A stretch of 19,179 nt of DNA from JANNOG01 sp050329415 (lineage in GTDB: Bacteria > Actinomycetota > Actinomycetes > Actinomycetales > JBBAYJ01), in assembly GCA_050329415.1 (NCBI GenBank), contig JBHJOS010000064.1:1-19179 (forward strand). The letters are read 5' to 3'. The notes under the pieces were generated by a model that was not told where the DNA came from, made no database searches, and saw only the letters and a program-made list of their open reading frames with translations. Below, piece after piece: positions 1 to 7,189 of this stretch. A program made the position numbers and the translations under genes. Every line of letters starts with the position of its first letter. Within the stretch, counting starts at the first letter, position 1.

Positions 1-67
1 CTGTTGGACTCGAACCAACAACCTGCCGGTTAACAGCCGGCTGCTCTGCCAATTGAGCTAAGCGGGA
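1..67 (-). tRNA. tRNA-Asn (anticodon GTT), 3' end cut by window edge
   Basis: On the minus strand the 5' acceptor strand TCCCGCT begins at 67. It is followed by a D-arm (GCTC...GAGC), an anticodon stem GCCGG/CCGGC around the loop CTGTTAA (complement of 30-36), and a T-arm GTTGG-TTCGAGT-CCAAC. The anticodon GTT reads AAC/AAU, hence asparagine. Only the first two bases (AG) of the 3' acceptor strand lie inside the window, so the last five paired bases, the discriminator and any CCA are outside. A TANNNT box (TACCCT, 116 to 111, minus strand) is a possible -10 element, but no good -35 is visible. Confidence 0.95.
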
Positions 68-173
68 CCGTGACGTGCGACCGTGGTGGGGCGATCGCGT
101 CGGTGGCTGCAGGGTACTAGACCCCCGGGCTCGCACCACGCCGCCACACCTCGACTGAACTAACATCCATGTC

Positions 174-191
174 ACTAACGTCGACGTTAGT
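174..191. promoter_or_regulatory. Perfect 18-bp palindrome, likely operator of the downstream ATPase gene
   Basis: ACTAACGTCGACGTTAGT is identical to its reverse complement and ends 9 bp before the GTG at 201. The half-site CTAAC also occurs at 160-164, and a relic CTAG lies at 196-199, so the region carries several ACTAAC/GTTAGT half-sites. TAACAT at 161-166 fits an actinobacterial -10 box. If it is used, transcription starts at about 173, with the palindrome right at the start point, a usual place for repression. That it is an operator is inferred from symmetry and position. Confidence 0.55.
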
Positions 192-200
192 TCCGCTAGT

Positions 201-1637
201 GTGACTGACGTGGGGACCTTCGTCGGGCGCGAGGAGGACCTCGGGCGCCTTGATCGAGTACTGAACGGCGTCCGAGCCGGCCGGGCGACGATGCTGAGCG
301 TCCGCGGTCGTCGACAGGTCGGAAAGTCACGTCTCGTCAGCGAGTTCGTCAGCCGGTCCGGTCTGCCTCAGCTGTTCGTCACCGGCAGCCGGCAGGCCTC
401 CCTGGCGGGCGACCTCGAGTCCTTCCGCCAGGACGCACTCCTCAACTGCACCTTGCCAGGAGCGGACCTGCTCAGCGCCTCGGCCTTTCCCACGTGGGAG
501 CAAGCACTCCGTACGCTGGCGGCCGCGCTGCCCAGCGACACTCCGTCCATCGTCGTGCTCGACGAGTTCCCCTGGCTGCTGGAGCACGACCCGGGTCTCG
601 ACGGCACGCTGCAGAAGCTCTGGGATCGGCGGTTCGAGTCCGTCCCCGTCCTCCTGATCCTCGTCGGGAGCGACGTCTCGGTGATGGAACTCCTCACGGA
701 GCACTCGCGACCCCTGTTCGGGCGCGCGCGACCACTCGCGGTCGGGCCACTATCGGTCCGCGACAGCGGACGGCTCGCAGGTCTCGACCTCACGTCGGCG
801 TCGGACGCTGCCGACGCACTGGACGGCTACCTGCTGACCGGCGGCTACCCGAGACTGGTGGCTCAGTGGCGCGCCGCCGGCTCGACCGCTCACCTGATCG
901 AGGACGCGCTCGCCGACGAGAGCACCGATCTCGTCGCCACGGGTCAGCGAGTCATGGACGCCGAGTTCCCGTCGGACATCCAGGCGACCGCCGTGCTCCG
1001 CTCGATCGGGGCCGGTGAGAGGTCCTTCAGCACCATCGCCGCCCGCGCCGGCATCAGTGCCACCAGTCTCAGCCGTGCGCTGACGACGCTTCAGGCCAAG
1101 CGCGTCGTCACCACCGACGCGCCGGTCTCGTTGCGTCCGGCCCCGAAGCTCGGGCGGTACCGGGTCGCCGACCCCTATCTCCGTTTCTGGCTCCGGTTCG
1201 TCGAGCCCGGCGTCGCGGACATCCGCCGCGGACGACCTGACCTCGCCGTCGCCCGGGTCCACCGGGACTGGCGGACGTACCGGGGGCGGGCCGTCGAACC
1301 GCTCGTCCGGGACTCGTTGACCCGACTCGCCGCGGACGACGACGCCCTGGGCGGCGCAGAACTGATCGGCGGATGGTGGCCCCGGACCAACGACCCGGAG
1401 GTCGACCTGGTCGGCGTGACACCCTCGCGCAGTCCGACCCGTGTGTCCTTCGTCGGGTCGATCAAGTGGCGCGACAGCGCGCCCTTCGACGACGACGACC
1501 TCCGGCGACTGGCGGTCCATCGTTCCCACGTGCCCGGTGCCGAGGCCTCGCCCCTCATCGCCGTGAGCCGGAGCGGCTCCACAGCACGACCCGATGCGCT
1601 GTTCGGCCCCGTCGAACTCGTCGCAGCCTGGCGCTGA
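201..1637 (+). CDS. AAA ATPase of the ATPase_2 / DUF234 type
   Basis: A 478-aa P-loop ATPase of the family known as archaeal-type ATPase (ATPase_2) with a DUF234-like C-terminus. The Walker A motif is G36-RRQV-G41-K42-S43, and a Walker B stretch ends in D121-E122 (VVLDEFP). A winged-helix segment is likely at about 273-305 (SFSTIAARAGIS.. SLSRAL). After YRVADPYLRFWLRF comes the C-terminal domain with P-E400-V-D402 and S420-I-K422-W. This resembles the PD-(D/E)XK-like core of DUF234, except that the usual acidic residue two before the Lys is Ser here, which may weaken or abolish cleavage. The start is GTG 201, with no clear Shine-Dalgarno. The gene stands alone behind tRNA-Asn and converges on the gene ending at 1651. 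The role of such proteins is not established; DNA binding through the winged helix is inferred. Confidence 0.85.
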   Translation: MTDVGTFVGREEDLGRLDRVLNGVRAGRATMLSVRGRRQVGKSRLVSEFVSRSGLPQLFVTGSRQASLAGDLESFRQDALLNCTLPGADLLSASAFPTWEQALRTLAAALPSDTPSIVVLDEFPWLLEHDPGLDGTLQKLWDRRFESVPVLLILVGSDVSVMELLTEHSRPLFGRARPLAVGPLSVRDSGRLAGLDLTSASDAADALDGYLLTGGYPRLVAQWRAAGSTAHLIEDALADESTDLVATGQRVMDAEFPSDIQATAVLRSIGAGERSFSTIAARAGISATSLSRALTTLQAKRVVTTDAPVSLRPAPKLGRYRVADPYLRFWLRFVEPGVADIRRGRPDLAVARVHRDWRTYRGRAVEPLVRDSLTRLAADDDALGGAELIGGWWPRTNDPEVDLVGVTPSRSPTRVSFVGSIKWRDSAPFDDDDLRRLAVHRSHVPGAEASPLIAVSRSGSTARPDALFGPVELVAAWR

Positions 1638-1650
1638 AGGAGGGCTGCGC

Positions 1651-2364
1651 TCAGCGGTAGTCCGGGTTGGGGTAGTCGAACCGGCACCCGGCGTCCCACT
1701 CCGACCGCTGGTTGCCGTGCGCCGGGAAGCCGCCCCGGTCCTTCAGCATCCGGGCGGCATGCAGCAGGTTCCACGTCATGAAGGTCGTGTTGCGGTTGGT
1801 GAAGTCGTTCTCCGGCCCACCGGAGCCCTCGTCGGCGTAGGACGGCCCCGGACCGGCCGGACCGATCCACCCGGCGTCCGCCTGCGGCGGGATCATGAAG
1901 CCCAGGTGCTGCAACGAGTACAGGATCTCCATCGAGCAGTGCTTGATGCCGTCCTCGTTGCCAGTGATGAGGCAGCCCGCGGTGCGCCCGTAGTAGGCGT
2001 ACTGGCCCGCCTCGTTCAGCAGGTGCGAACACGCGTACAGCCGCTCGATCACCCGGCTGCACACCGACGACTTCTGCCCCAGCCAGATCGGGCTCAGCAG
2101 CACGAGGATGTCGGCCGCCGCGATCCGGTCGTAGAGGGCGGGCCAGTCGTCCCGGGCCGCGCCGTGCTCGGTCATGTCCGGCCACACGCCGGGAGCGATG
2201 TCGTGGTCGACGGCGCGCACCACCTCGACCGAGACCTCGTGCTCCCGCATGATCGCGATGGACCGGTCGGCGAGGACCTGGGTGTGGGAGAGCTCGGGCG
2301 ATGGCTTGAGGCTGCAGTTCACGTAAACGGCCGACAGGTCGTCGTAGCGGGCGGGGGCGGTCAT
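1651..2364 (-). CDS. Flavodoxin-fold NAD(P)H-dependent oxidoreductase (FMN reductase family)
   Basis: A 237-aa cytosolic protein with a flavodoxin-like fold. The first strand and phosphate loop are visible as VYVNCSLKPSPELSHT (residues about 13-28), matching the FMN phosphate-binding loop of NADPH-dependent FMN reductases. DILVLLSPIWLGQKSSVCSR (about 85-104) is the second flavin-contacting loop, and AGCLITGNEDG follows. It should carry FMN and pass electrons from NAD(P)H to quinones or other acceptors; the substrate cannot be told. Its ATG (2364) overlaps the antiporter TGA in ATGA, so translation is probably coupled. The C-terminus is rich in aromatic and Asn residues (NDFTNRNTTFMTWNLLH), typical of this subfamily. 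Only 13 bp separate its stop from the convergent ATPase gene, with a 6-bp inverted repeat (CGCTGA/TCAGCG) spanning both stops. Confidence 0.85.
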   Translation of the reverse strand: MTAPARYDDLSAVYVNCSLKPSPELSHTQVLADRSIAIMREHEVSVEVVRAVDHDIAPGVWPDMTEHGAARDDWPALYDRIAAADILVLLSPIWLGQKSSVCSRVIERLYACSHLLNEAGQYAYYGRTAGCLITGNEDGIKHCSMEILYSLQHLGFMIPPQADAGWIGPAGPGPSYADEGSGGPENDFTNRNTTFMTWNLLHAARMLKDRGGFPAHGNQRSEWDAGCRFDYPNPDYR

Positions 2365-3632
2365 GGGGTCTCCGGTTGTGAGGCGGACGGGGCGTCCGGG
2401 GTGGTCGGGGCGTCGGGGGTGGTCGGGGCGTCCGGAAGGGATGGGGCGGACGCCGGCACCCGGCGGGCGAGGCCGAGTGCCGCGAGCGGGAACAGGAGGA
2501 CGGACAGCAGCCCCGCGCTCACCATCGCGGCGGCCACGGCAGGAGTCAGGAGCCCGAGCTCGAGACCTATCGCGGTCGCCGTCACGACGAACGGCAGCGA
2601 CGTGGCCTGCAGCAGCCCCGCGACCGCGACCTCGCGCGGCGTCACCAGGCCCCGGTAGAGCACGACCGGCGCTCCACGGACGAGAAGCATCGCGGCCAGG
2701 AACAGCGGCACGAGAAGCAGCGCCCCGGGGTCGGCCACCAGTGAGCCGAGGTCGAACTGCAGTCCACTGGCGACGAAGAAGACCGGGATGAGGAAGCCGT
2801 AGCCGATGCCGTCGAGCTTGGCCCGGAACTGGGGGTGCTCCCGCAGCGCCTCGCGGTCCAGCCGGCCCAGCAGGAGCCCGGCGAGGAACGCCCCGAGGAT
2901 CACCTCGATCCCCACCGCGGCAGCCAGGGCCGTGAAGCCGATGAGCAGCACGACCGCGGCACGGACCCGTAGCTGGGCTGTGGTGTCGGCGAGCCGGGCG
3001 AACTCCCGGGACACCCGCCGGAGCATCCCGGTCCGCGGGACCACGATGGCGAGGAGAACCGCCAGCAGGACCAGCCCGACCAGCAGCGCGACGGTCACGC
3101 CCGGACCGCCCTCGGTCTCCGAGAAGAACAGGCTGAGCAGGACGATCGCGGAGACGTCGGCCAGGGTCGCGGAGGCGACGACGAGCTGGCCGAGGGGTGT
3201 GGCGATGATTCCCGCGTCCTTGAGCACAGCGGCCACGACCCCCAGCGCGGTGGTCACCAGGATGATGGCCACGAGCAGCGGGGACCCCACGAGTCCCACG
3301 GCTCCCAGGACCGCCGCGACGGCACCCGCGAGCGCGAAGGACAGCGCCATTCCCAACGCCGGGCGGACCAGCAGCCGCCCGCGCAACCGGTCCAGGTCCA
3401 CCTCGAGACCGGCGAGCAGCAGCAGGAAGGCCAGGCCGACGAGTGCGAGCACCTGGACCGCGAGGTCGGCCGTCACCCAGCCCAGCACGGAGTGCCCGAG
3501 GACGATCCCGGCCGCGATCTCGAGCACGACTCCCGGGAGGCGGACCGAGGGCACGAGCCCGAGGAGGAACGGCACCAGGAAGGCGACGGCCACGACGGCG
3601 AACAGGTTCGTGAACTCGACCCCCTCTGGCAC
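2361..3632 (-). CDS. Cation:proton antiporter, CPA2 / Kef-like
   Basis: A 423-aa integral membrane protein with about 12 hydrophobic segments from residue 10 to about 395. Family hallmarks are LLLLAGLEVDLDRLR near residue 70, ASATLADVSAIVLL with the membrane Asp near 155, EVILGAFLAGLLLGRLDRE and GFLIPVFFVASGLQFDL near 245-295. It probably exchanges K+ or Na+ for H+ at the cytoplasmic membrane. It lacks the C-terminal nucleotide-binding (TrkA-N/RCK) domain of KefB/KefC and ends in a short Pro/Thr tail made of PDAPTT repeats. The start is GTG 3632. The stop overlaps the start of the flavodoxin-fold reductase, a pairing like the KefC/KefF channel and oxidoreductase. A TTGACG hexamer (3666 to 3661, minus strand) lies just upstream. 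Confidence 0.88.
   Translation of the reverse strand: MPEGVEFTNLFAVVAVAFLVPFLLGLVPSVRLPGVVLEIAAGIVLGHSVLGWVTADLAVQVLALVGLAFLLLLAGLEVDLDRLRGRLLVRPALGMALSFALAGAVAAVLGAVGLVGSPLLVAIILVTTALGVVAAVLKDAGIIATPLGQLVVASATLADVSAIVLLSLFFSETEGGPGVTVALLVGLVLLAVLLAIVVPRTGMLRRVSREFARLADTTAQLRVRAAVVLLIGFTALAAAVGIEVILGAFLAGLLLGRLDREALREHPQFRAKLDGIGYGFLIPVFFVASGLQFDLGSLVADPGALLLVPLFLAAMLLVRGAPVVLYRGLVTPREVAVAGLLQATSLPFVVTATAIGLELGLLTPAVAAAMVSAGLLSVLLFPLAALGLARRVPASAPSLPDAPTTPDAPTTPDAPSASQPETP
2389..2434 (-). repeat. 18-bp tandem repeat in antiporter C-terminal tail (about 2.6 copies)
   Basis: Copies run 2389-2406 and 2407-2424 (one mismatch) with a partial copy to 2434. The period is six codons, giving the repeated peptide PDAPTT in the cytosolic tail of the antiporter. 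Copy-number change would keep the frame. Confidence 0.8.
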
Positions 3633-3722
3633 GCGGTCACTCTGGCACTACCGGCGAGCCCGTCAAGCACGCCCGCGATGACGGCCCTGTGACAGGATCG
3701 TGCACGTCACGAGGGAGGCGCC

Positions 3723-4208
3723 ATGGCTGCGGTCACTGTGGAACGGCGGGTGGACGCCCCGCTCCCCCGGGTCTGGGACGTCGCGACCGACATCGAGGGC
3801 AGCGCGACCGTGCTGTCGGGGGTGGACTCGGTCACGGTGCTCGACACCGGCACTGGCCGCGACGGCCGCCTCGGGGTCGGGACCCGGTGGCAGGAGACCC
3901 GGACCCTGCGCGGACGGGCCGCCACCGAGGAGATGTGGGTGACGGAGGTGCAGCCGCTGCGCGCGTACACGGTCGAGGCCGAGAGCCACGGGCACCACTA
4001 CGTCTCGACGTTCCGCTTCGACGACGCCGGGCGGACCGAGCGCGGCCCAGCCACGCTCGTCACGCTCGGCTTCGACGCACAACCCCTGGGCCGCGCGGGG
4101 CGCTGGCTGGCCCCGCTCACCCTGCGCCTGGTCCGCCGCACCGTCGCCACGGCGCTGGCCAAGGACCTCGCGGACCTCGCCCGGGCCGCGGAGGCCCCCC
4201 GCAGCTGA
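3723..4208 (+). CDS. SRPBCC (START-like / polyketide cyclase-type) protein
   Basis: A 161-aa cytosolic protein of the SRPBCC ligand-binding fold. It opens with VTVERRVDAPLPRVWDVATD, the usual first strand plus VW helix of this family, continues with LGVGTRWQETRTLRGR and MWVTEVQPLRAYTVEAES, and ends with a long Arg/Ala-rich helix (LRLVRRTVATALAKDLADL) that closes the cavity. Such proteins bind small hydrophobic ligands; no catalytic residue can be assigned. The ATG is well supported by GGGAGG four bases upstream. The gene is divergent from the antiporter (90 bp between starts) and convergent with the ABC transporter, so it is probably monocistronic. Confidence 0.8.
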   Translation: MAAVTVERRVDAPLPRVWDVATDIEGSATVLSGVDSVTVLDTGTGRDGRLGVGTRWQETRTLRGRAATEEMWVTEVQPLRAYTVEAESHGHHYVSTFRFDDAGRTERGPATLVTLGFDAQPLGRAGRWLAPLTLRLVRRTVATALAKDLADLARAAEAPRS

Positions 4209-4210
4209 CA

Positions 4211-4244
4211 CGGCGGCGCCCGCGGGACTCGGGCAGCGCCGCCG
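4211..4244. terminator. GC-rich hairpin between convergent genes
   Basis: CGGCGGCGC (4211-4219) pairs perfectly with GCGCCGCCG (4236-4244), starting two bases after the SRPBCC stop. A further GGCGGCGC at 4271-4278 gives an alternative partner on the ABC-gene side. There is no T tract, which is common for actinobacterial hairpins. Probably a bidirectional terminator. Confidence 0.5.
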
Positions 4245-4267
4245 GACTCGGGTGACCCCCGGGCGAC

Positions 4268-6226
4268 TCAGGCGGCGCCCTGGGCCGGAGCCCCGTGCGG
4301 CAGGTGCCGCACCACCGAGCCGTCCGCGAACAGGGTCCCGTCGGCGCAGCGGGCCTGGACCTTGCCCTCGCCGAACTGCTCCGCGTACAGGCGGGAGTAG
4401 AGGCCGCCGAGGGCGAGCAGCTCGGCATGGGTCCCGGTCTCGACGAGGCGGCCGGCGTCGATCACGCAGATGACGTCGGCGTTGAGGACGGTCGACAGCC
4501 GGTGGGCGATCGCGATGGTGGTGCGCCGGGTCGTGGCACGCTCCAGCGCCTCCTGGACCAGGCGCTCCGACACCGTGTCGAGGGCGCTGGTCGCTTCGTC
4601 GAGGATGAGGATCCGCGGGTCCTTGAGCAGCACCCGGGCGATCGCCAGCCGCTGCTTCTCCCCGCCGGACAGCCGGTACCCCCGCTCCCCCACGACGGTG
4701 TCGTAGCCCTGGTCGAAGCTGAGGATCCGGTCGTGGATGTTGGCGGCGCGGGCCGCCTCCTCGATCTCCTCCCGGGTCGCGTCCTCGCGGGCGTAACGCA
4801 GGTTCTCGAGGACGGTGGCGTGGAAGAGATAGGTGTCCTGAGTCACCATGCCGACCGCTCCGGCGAGGGACTCCAGCGTGAGGTCGCGGACGTCGTGCCC
4901 GTCGACGAGCACCCGACCGCGCGTCACGTCGTACAGCCGCGGCACGAGGTACGACAGCGTCGTCTTGCCCGAGCCGCTGGGACCCACGACGGCGCACAGC
5001 TGCCCCGGCTCGATCCGCAGCGAGACGTCACTCAGTGCCCAGGTCGGCTCCCGCTCGTCGGCCCGCTCGTCGACCGGGGCGACCGCCGCGGCCGGCAGTC
5101 CGGCGTCCGTGGGGTAGCGGAACCACACGTCCTCGAAGCGGACCTCCCCGCGGGCGTCCGCCGGGAGCCGCCGCGCGCCCGGCGCGTCGACGATCGACGG
5201 GGTGAGGTCCAGGTACTCGAAGATGCGGCGGAACAGCGCGAAGGACGTCTGGACGTCGAGCGACACCTGGAGCAGCTGCACGGTGGGGAACAGCAGCCGG
5301 GTCTGCAGGGTGGTGAAGGCGACCAGCGTGCCCGCGGTGATCGCGCCGTCGAACACCAGAATGAGGCCCGCCAGCAGGTAGACGAGCGCCGGGGTGATCC
5401 CCAGGAACGCCTGCACGACGGCGAAGAACCACTGCCCGGTCATGGCCTGGCGGACCTGGAGGCCGATCTGGCGGCCGTTCTCGGCCCGGTACCGCTCGAC
5501 CTCGCTCGCCTGGCGGGTGAAGACCTTCGACAGCAGCACACCGGAGACCGACAGCGACTCCTGGGTGATCGCCGTCATCTCGGACAGCGACTCCTGGGTC
5601 CGCTTGGCGATCCGCTGCCGGACCCGGCCGACCCGGACCTGGAGCACCACGAACAACGGCAGCAGAGCGACGGCGACCAGGGTGAGCTGCCACGACAGCA
5701 GGAGCATCGCGACCAGCGCGGCGAGCACCGTCACGCTGTTCGACAGGATCGAGGACGCGGTGCTCGACAGGACGGTGCTGACGCCGCCGACGTCGTTGGC
5801 GAGCCGGGACTGGATGGCCCCCGTGCGGGTGGCGGTGAAGAACGCCAGCTCCATCCGTTGGAGGTGCTCGAACAGGCGCGACCGCAGGTCCGCCATCACC
5901 CGCTGGCCGAGCCGGGTGGTGAGGAACGTCTGCCCGACCCCGACCAGCGCCGCGAGCATCGGGATCACGACGAGCCCGGCGACCAGCCAGAGCAGCAACC
6001 TCACGTCGACGGCCCCGCCGTCGACCGGGAACAGCGCGCGGTCGAACACCGCCTGGGTGAGGAACGGCGGGATCACCCCCAGTCCCGCGGTAACGAGGAT
6101 GACCACACCGATGACGAGCATCTGTCGCCGGTAGGGCGTGAACAGCCGCCACACCCGCGCGCCGGTCGTGCGGTCCCCGGGGTCGCGAGTCGCGCGGACG
6201 GGAGCCGACGCGGGGGTAGCACTCAC
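4268..6226 (-). CDS. ABC transporter, fused permease and ATP-binding half-transporter
   Basis: A 652-aa type IV exporter half-molecule that should work as a homodimer in the cytoplasmic membrane. The six-helix transmembrane domain spans about residues 30-330 (first helix MLVIGVVILVTAGLGVIPPF). The nucleotide-binding domain shows an A-loop Tyr (FRYPT), Walker A GPSGSGKTT (about 413-421), Q-loop (MVTQDTYLF), signature LSGGEKQR (about 518), Walker B ILILDEATSALD (about 533-544) and H-loop IAHRLS. About 25 acidic/Ala-rich residues lie between the A-loop and the next strand, as in some actinobacterial relatives. A cargo cannot be assigned. The start GTG 6226 lies inside a 28-bp tandem repeat. The C-terminal extension of about 30 residues after the NBD is unusual in composition. 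Confidence 0.93.
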   Translation of the reverse strand: MSATPASAPVRATRDPGDRTTGARVWRLFTPYRRQMLVIGVVILVTAGLGVIPPFLTQAVFDRALFPVDGGAVDVRLLLWLVAGLVVIPMLAALVGVGQTFLTTRLGQRVMADLRSRLFEHLQRMELAFFTATRTGAIQSRLANDVGGVSTVLSSTASSILSNSVTVLAALVAMLLLSWQLTLVAVALLPLFVVLQVRVGRVRQRIAKRTQESLSEMTAITQESLSVSGVLLSKVFTRQASEVERYRAENGRQIGLQVRQAMTGQWFFAVVQAFLGITPALVYLLAGLILVFDGAITAGTLVAFTTLQTRLLFPTVQLLQVSLDVQTSFALFRRIFEYLDLTPSIVDAPGARRLPADARGEVRFEDVWFRYPTDAGLPAAAVAPVDERADEREPTWALSDVSLRIEPGQLCAVVGPSGSGKTTLSYLVPRLYDVTRGRVLVDGHDVRDLTLESLAGAVGMVTQDTYLFHATVLENLRYAREDATREEIEEAARAANIHDRILSFDQGYDTVVGERGYRLSGGEKQRLAIARVLLKDPRILILDEATSALDTVSERLVQEALERATTRRTTIAIAHRLSTVLNADVICVIDAGRLVETGTHAELLALGGLYSRLYAEQFGEGKVQARCADGTLFADGSVVRHLPHGAPAQGAA

Positions 6227-6306
6227 CCGACCAGCGTGTCACGCCGACGATCACCCGACGGCCGTGGTGCGCCGACGATCACCCGACCGCCGTGGTGCGC
6301 CGACGG
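6223..6306. repeat. Three 28-bp direct repeats in the divergent ABC / mntA intergenic region
   Basis: Copies at 6223-6250, 6251-6278 and 6279-6306 each begin TCACCCGACC or TCACCCGACG and end GCCGACGA or GCCGACGG. Copies 2 and 3 differ at two positions; copy 1 is more diverged in the middle. The array begins over the ABC transporter start codon and ends 7 bp before the mntA ATG. It is too short, and has no spacers, to be a CRISPR. It may bind a regulator of either divergent gene or be a slippage product. Confidence 0.8.
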
Positions 6307-6313
6307 CGCAACG

Positions 6314-6751
6314 ATGACGCGGCCGCATACCATCGAGGACGTGGCGACCGATCCGAGGACCGAGGCGTTCCGCGAGGCCGGGGTGGCTGTCGCGTGGGCG
6401 TTCGGCAGCCGCGTCACGGGCGTCCCCCAACCGGACTCGGACACGGACATCGCAGTTCTGGCGCACCCGGGCCGGGCGCCGCTGGACCTCCTCGAGCTGT
6501 CGCGGCTGAGCAACCGTCTGCACCGCCTGGGCGTCCAGGAGCCCGACCTCGTCGCGTTCGAACGGGCCCCGCTCCCGCTCCAGGTCCGCATCGTCCTCGC
6601 CGGGAGCGTGGTGTTCTCCGACGACGAGCCGTTGCGGGTCCGGACGACGGTCCTCGTCCAGAGCCGGTGGGAAGACGTCCGCGGCCCCCTGGCCGAGATG
6701 GACCGGGCATACATCGCCGGCATCGCCGAGCACGGCCTGGCACGGGCGTGA
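6314..6751 (+). CDS. mntA: MNT-domain nucleotidyltransferase antitoxin (MntA-like)
   Basis: A 145-aa minimal nucleotidyltransferase. The active-site motif G31-S32-R...D41-S-D43-T-D45 is complete, and a third acidic residue lies at D78 (VQEPDLVAF). Proteins of this family neutralise their HEPN partner by adding AMP to a Tyr next to the HEPN active site (type VII toxin-antitoxin). The gene is 3 bp from the HEPN gene in the standard MNT-then-HEPN order. Start choice is uncertain: ATG 6314 has no Shine-Dalgarno. GTG 6341 lies 7 bases after the TANNNT box TACCAT (6328-6333) and could be a leaderless start that removes nine residues outside the conserved core. Confidence 0.88.
   Translation: MTRPHTIEDVATDPRTEAFREAGVAVAWAFGSRVTGVPQPDSDTDIAVLAHPGRAPLDLLELSRLSNRLHRLGVQEPDLVAFERAPLPLQVRIVLAGSVVFSDDEPLRVRTTVLVQSRWEDVRGPLAEMDRAYIAGIAEHGLARA
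6328..6333 (+). promoter_or_regulatory. Possible -10 box (TACCAT) for a leaderless mntA-hepT transcript
   Basis: TACCAT fits TANNNT and ends 7 bases before an in-frame GTG at 6341, the spacing expected when transcription begins at the start codon. No convincing -35 box is seen. Confidence 0.25.
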
Positions 6752-6754
6752 TCC

Positions 6755-7189
6755 GTGGTCGATCCCGCACGTGTCCGCAGCAAGCTGTTGTCCCTGACGA
6801 CGTACACGGCCCGACTGCGCGTCCTCGCAGCCATGGACGAGTCCGTCTATCTGGCGTCCCACGCCTATGAGGGTCGCTACCTTGTCCAGGCGGCGGCCCA
6901 GGTGTGCATCGACCTCGCCAACCACCTCATCGCGTCGTCCGGGTGGGCACCCGCGACGGAGTTCCGCCAGGCGTTCGACCGTCTGCACGAACAAGCCGTG
7001 CTGCCGGCGGACCTGGCACGGCGCCTGCAGGACCTCACCGGCCTGCGCAACCGCCTGGTGCATCTCTACGACGATGTCGACGACACGCTTGTGCACGCCG
7101 GCATCCGGCACGGCCTCGCCGACCTGGACGAGTTCGCGGAAGCCTACGCCCGTGCCGTCCGGGACGCGCCCACGCCCGATCTCCCGTGA
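6755..7189 (+). CDS. hepT: HEPN-domain toxin (HepT-like)
   Basis: A 144-aa all-helical HEPN protein of the DUF86 type. The ribonuclease motif R98-N99-RLV-H103 is intact and is followed by L104-Y105. This gives the R-x4-H-x-Y arrangement whose Tyr is the known AMPylation target of MntA partners. Such toxins act as RNases when unmodified; the target RNA cannot be read from the sequence. GTG 6755 begins 3 bp after the mntA stop, so the two are translated from one message. The stop codon lies inside the left arm of a long inverted repeat (7187-7250). Confidence 0.88.
   Translation: MVDPARVRSKLLSLTTYTARLRVLAAMDESVYLASHAYEGRYLVQAAAQVCIDLANHLIASSGWAPATEFRQAFDRLHEQAVLPADLARRLQDLTGLRNRLVHLYDDVDDTLVHAGIRHGLADLDEFAEAYARAVRDAPTPDLP

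Noticed and set aside
1..1637. tRNA-Asn as the attachment site of an integrated island starting with the ATPase
   Set aside because: No integrase, and no repeat of the tRNA 3' end could be found; the tRNA 3' end itself is outside the window.
6223..6306. Possible CRISPR array
   Set aside because: The 28-bp copies are directly adjacent with no spacers, and no cas gene is present.
4295..6313. Very long plus-strand open frame antisense to the ABC transporter
   Set aside because: It is a GC-rich shadow frame with Arg/Gln/Asp-rich sequence and no domain; only its 3' part from 6314 is a real gene (mntA).
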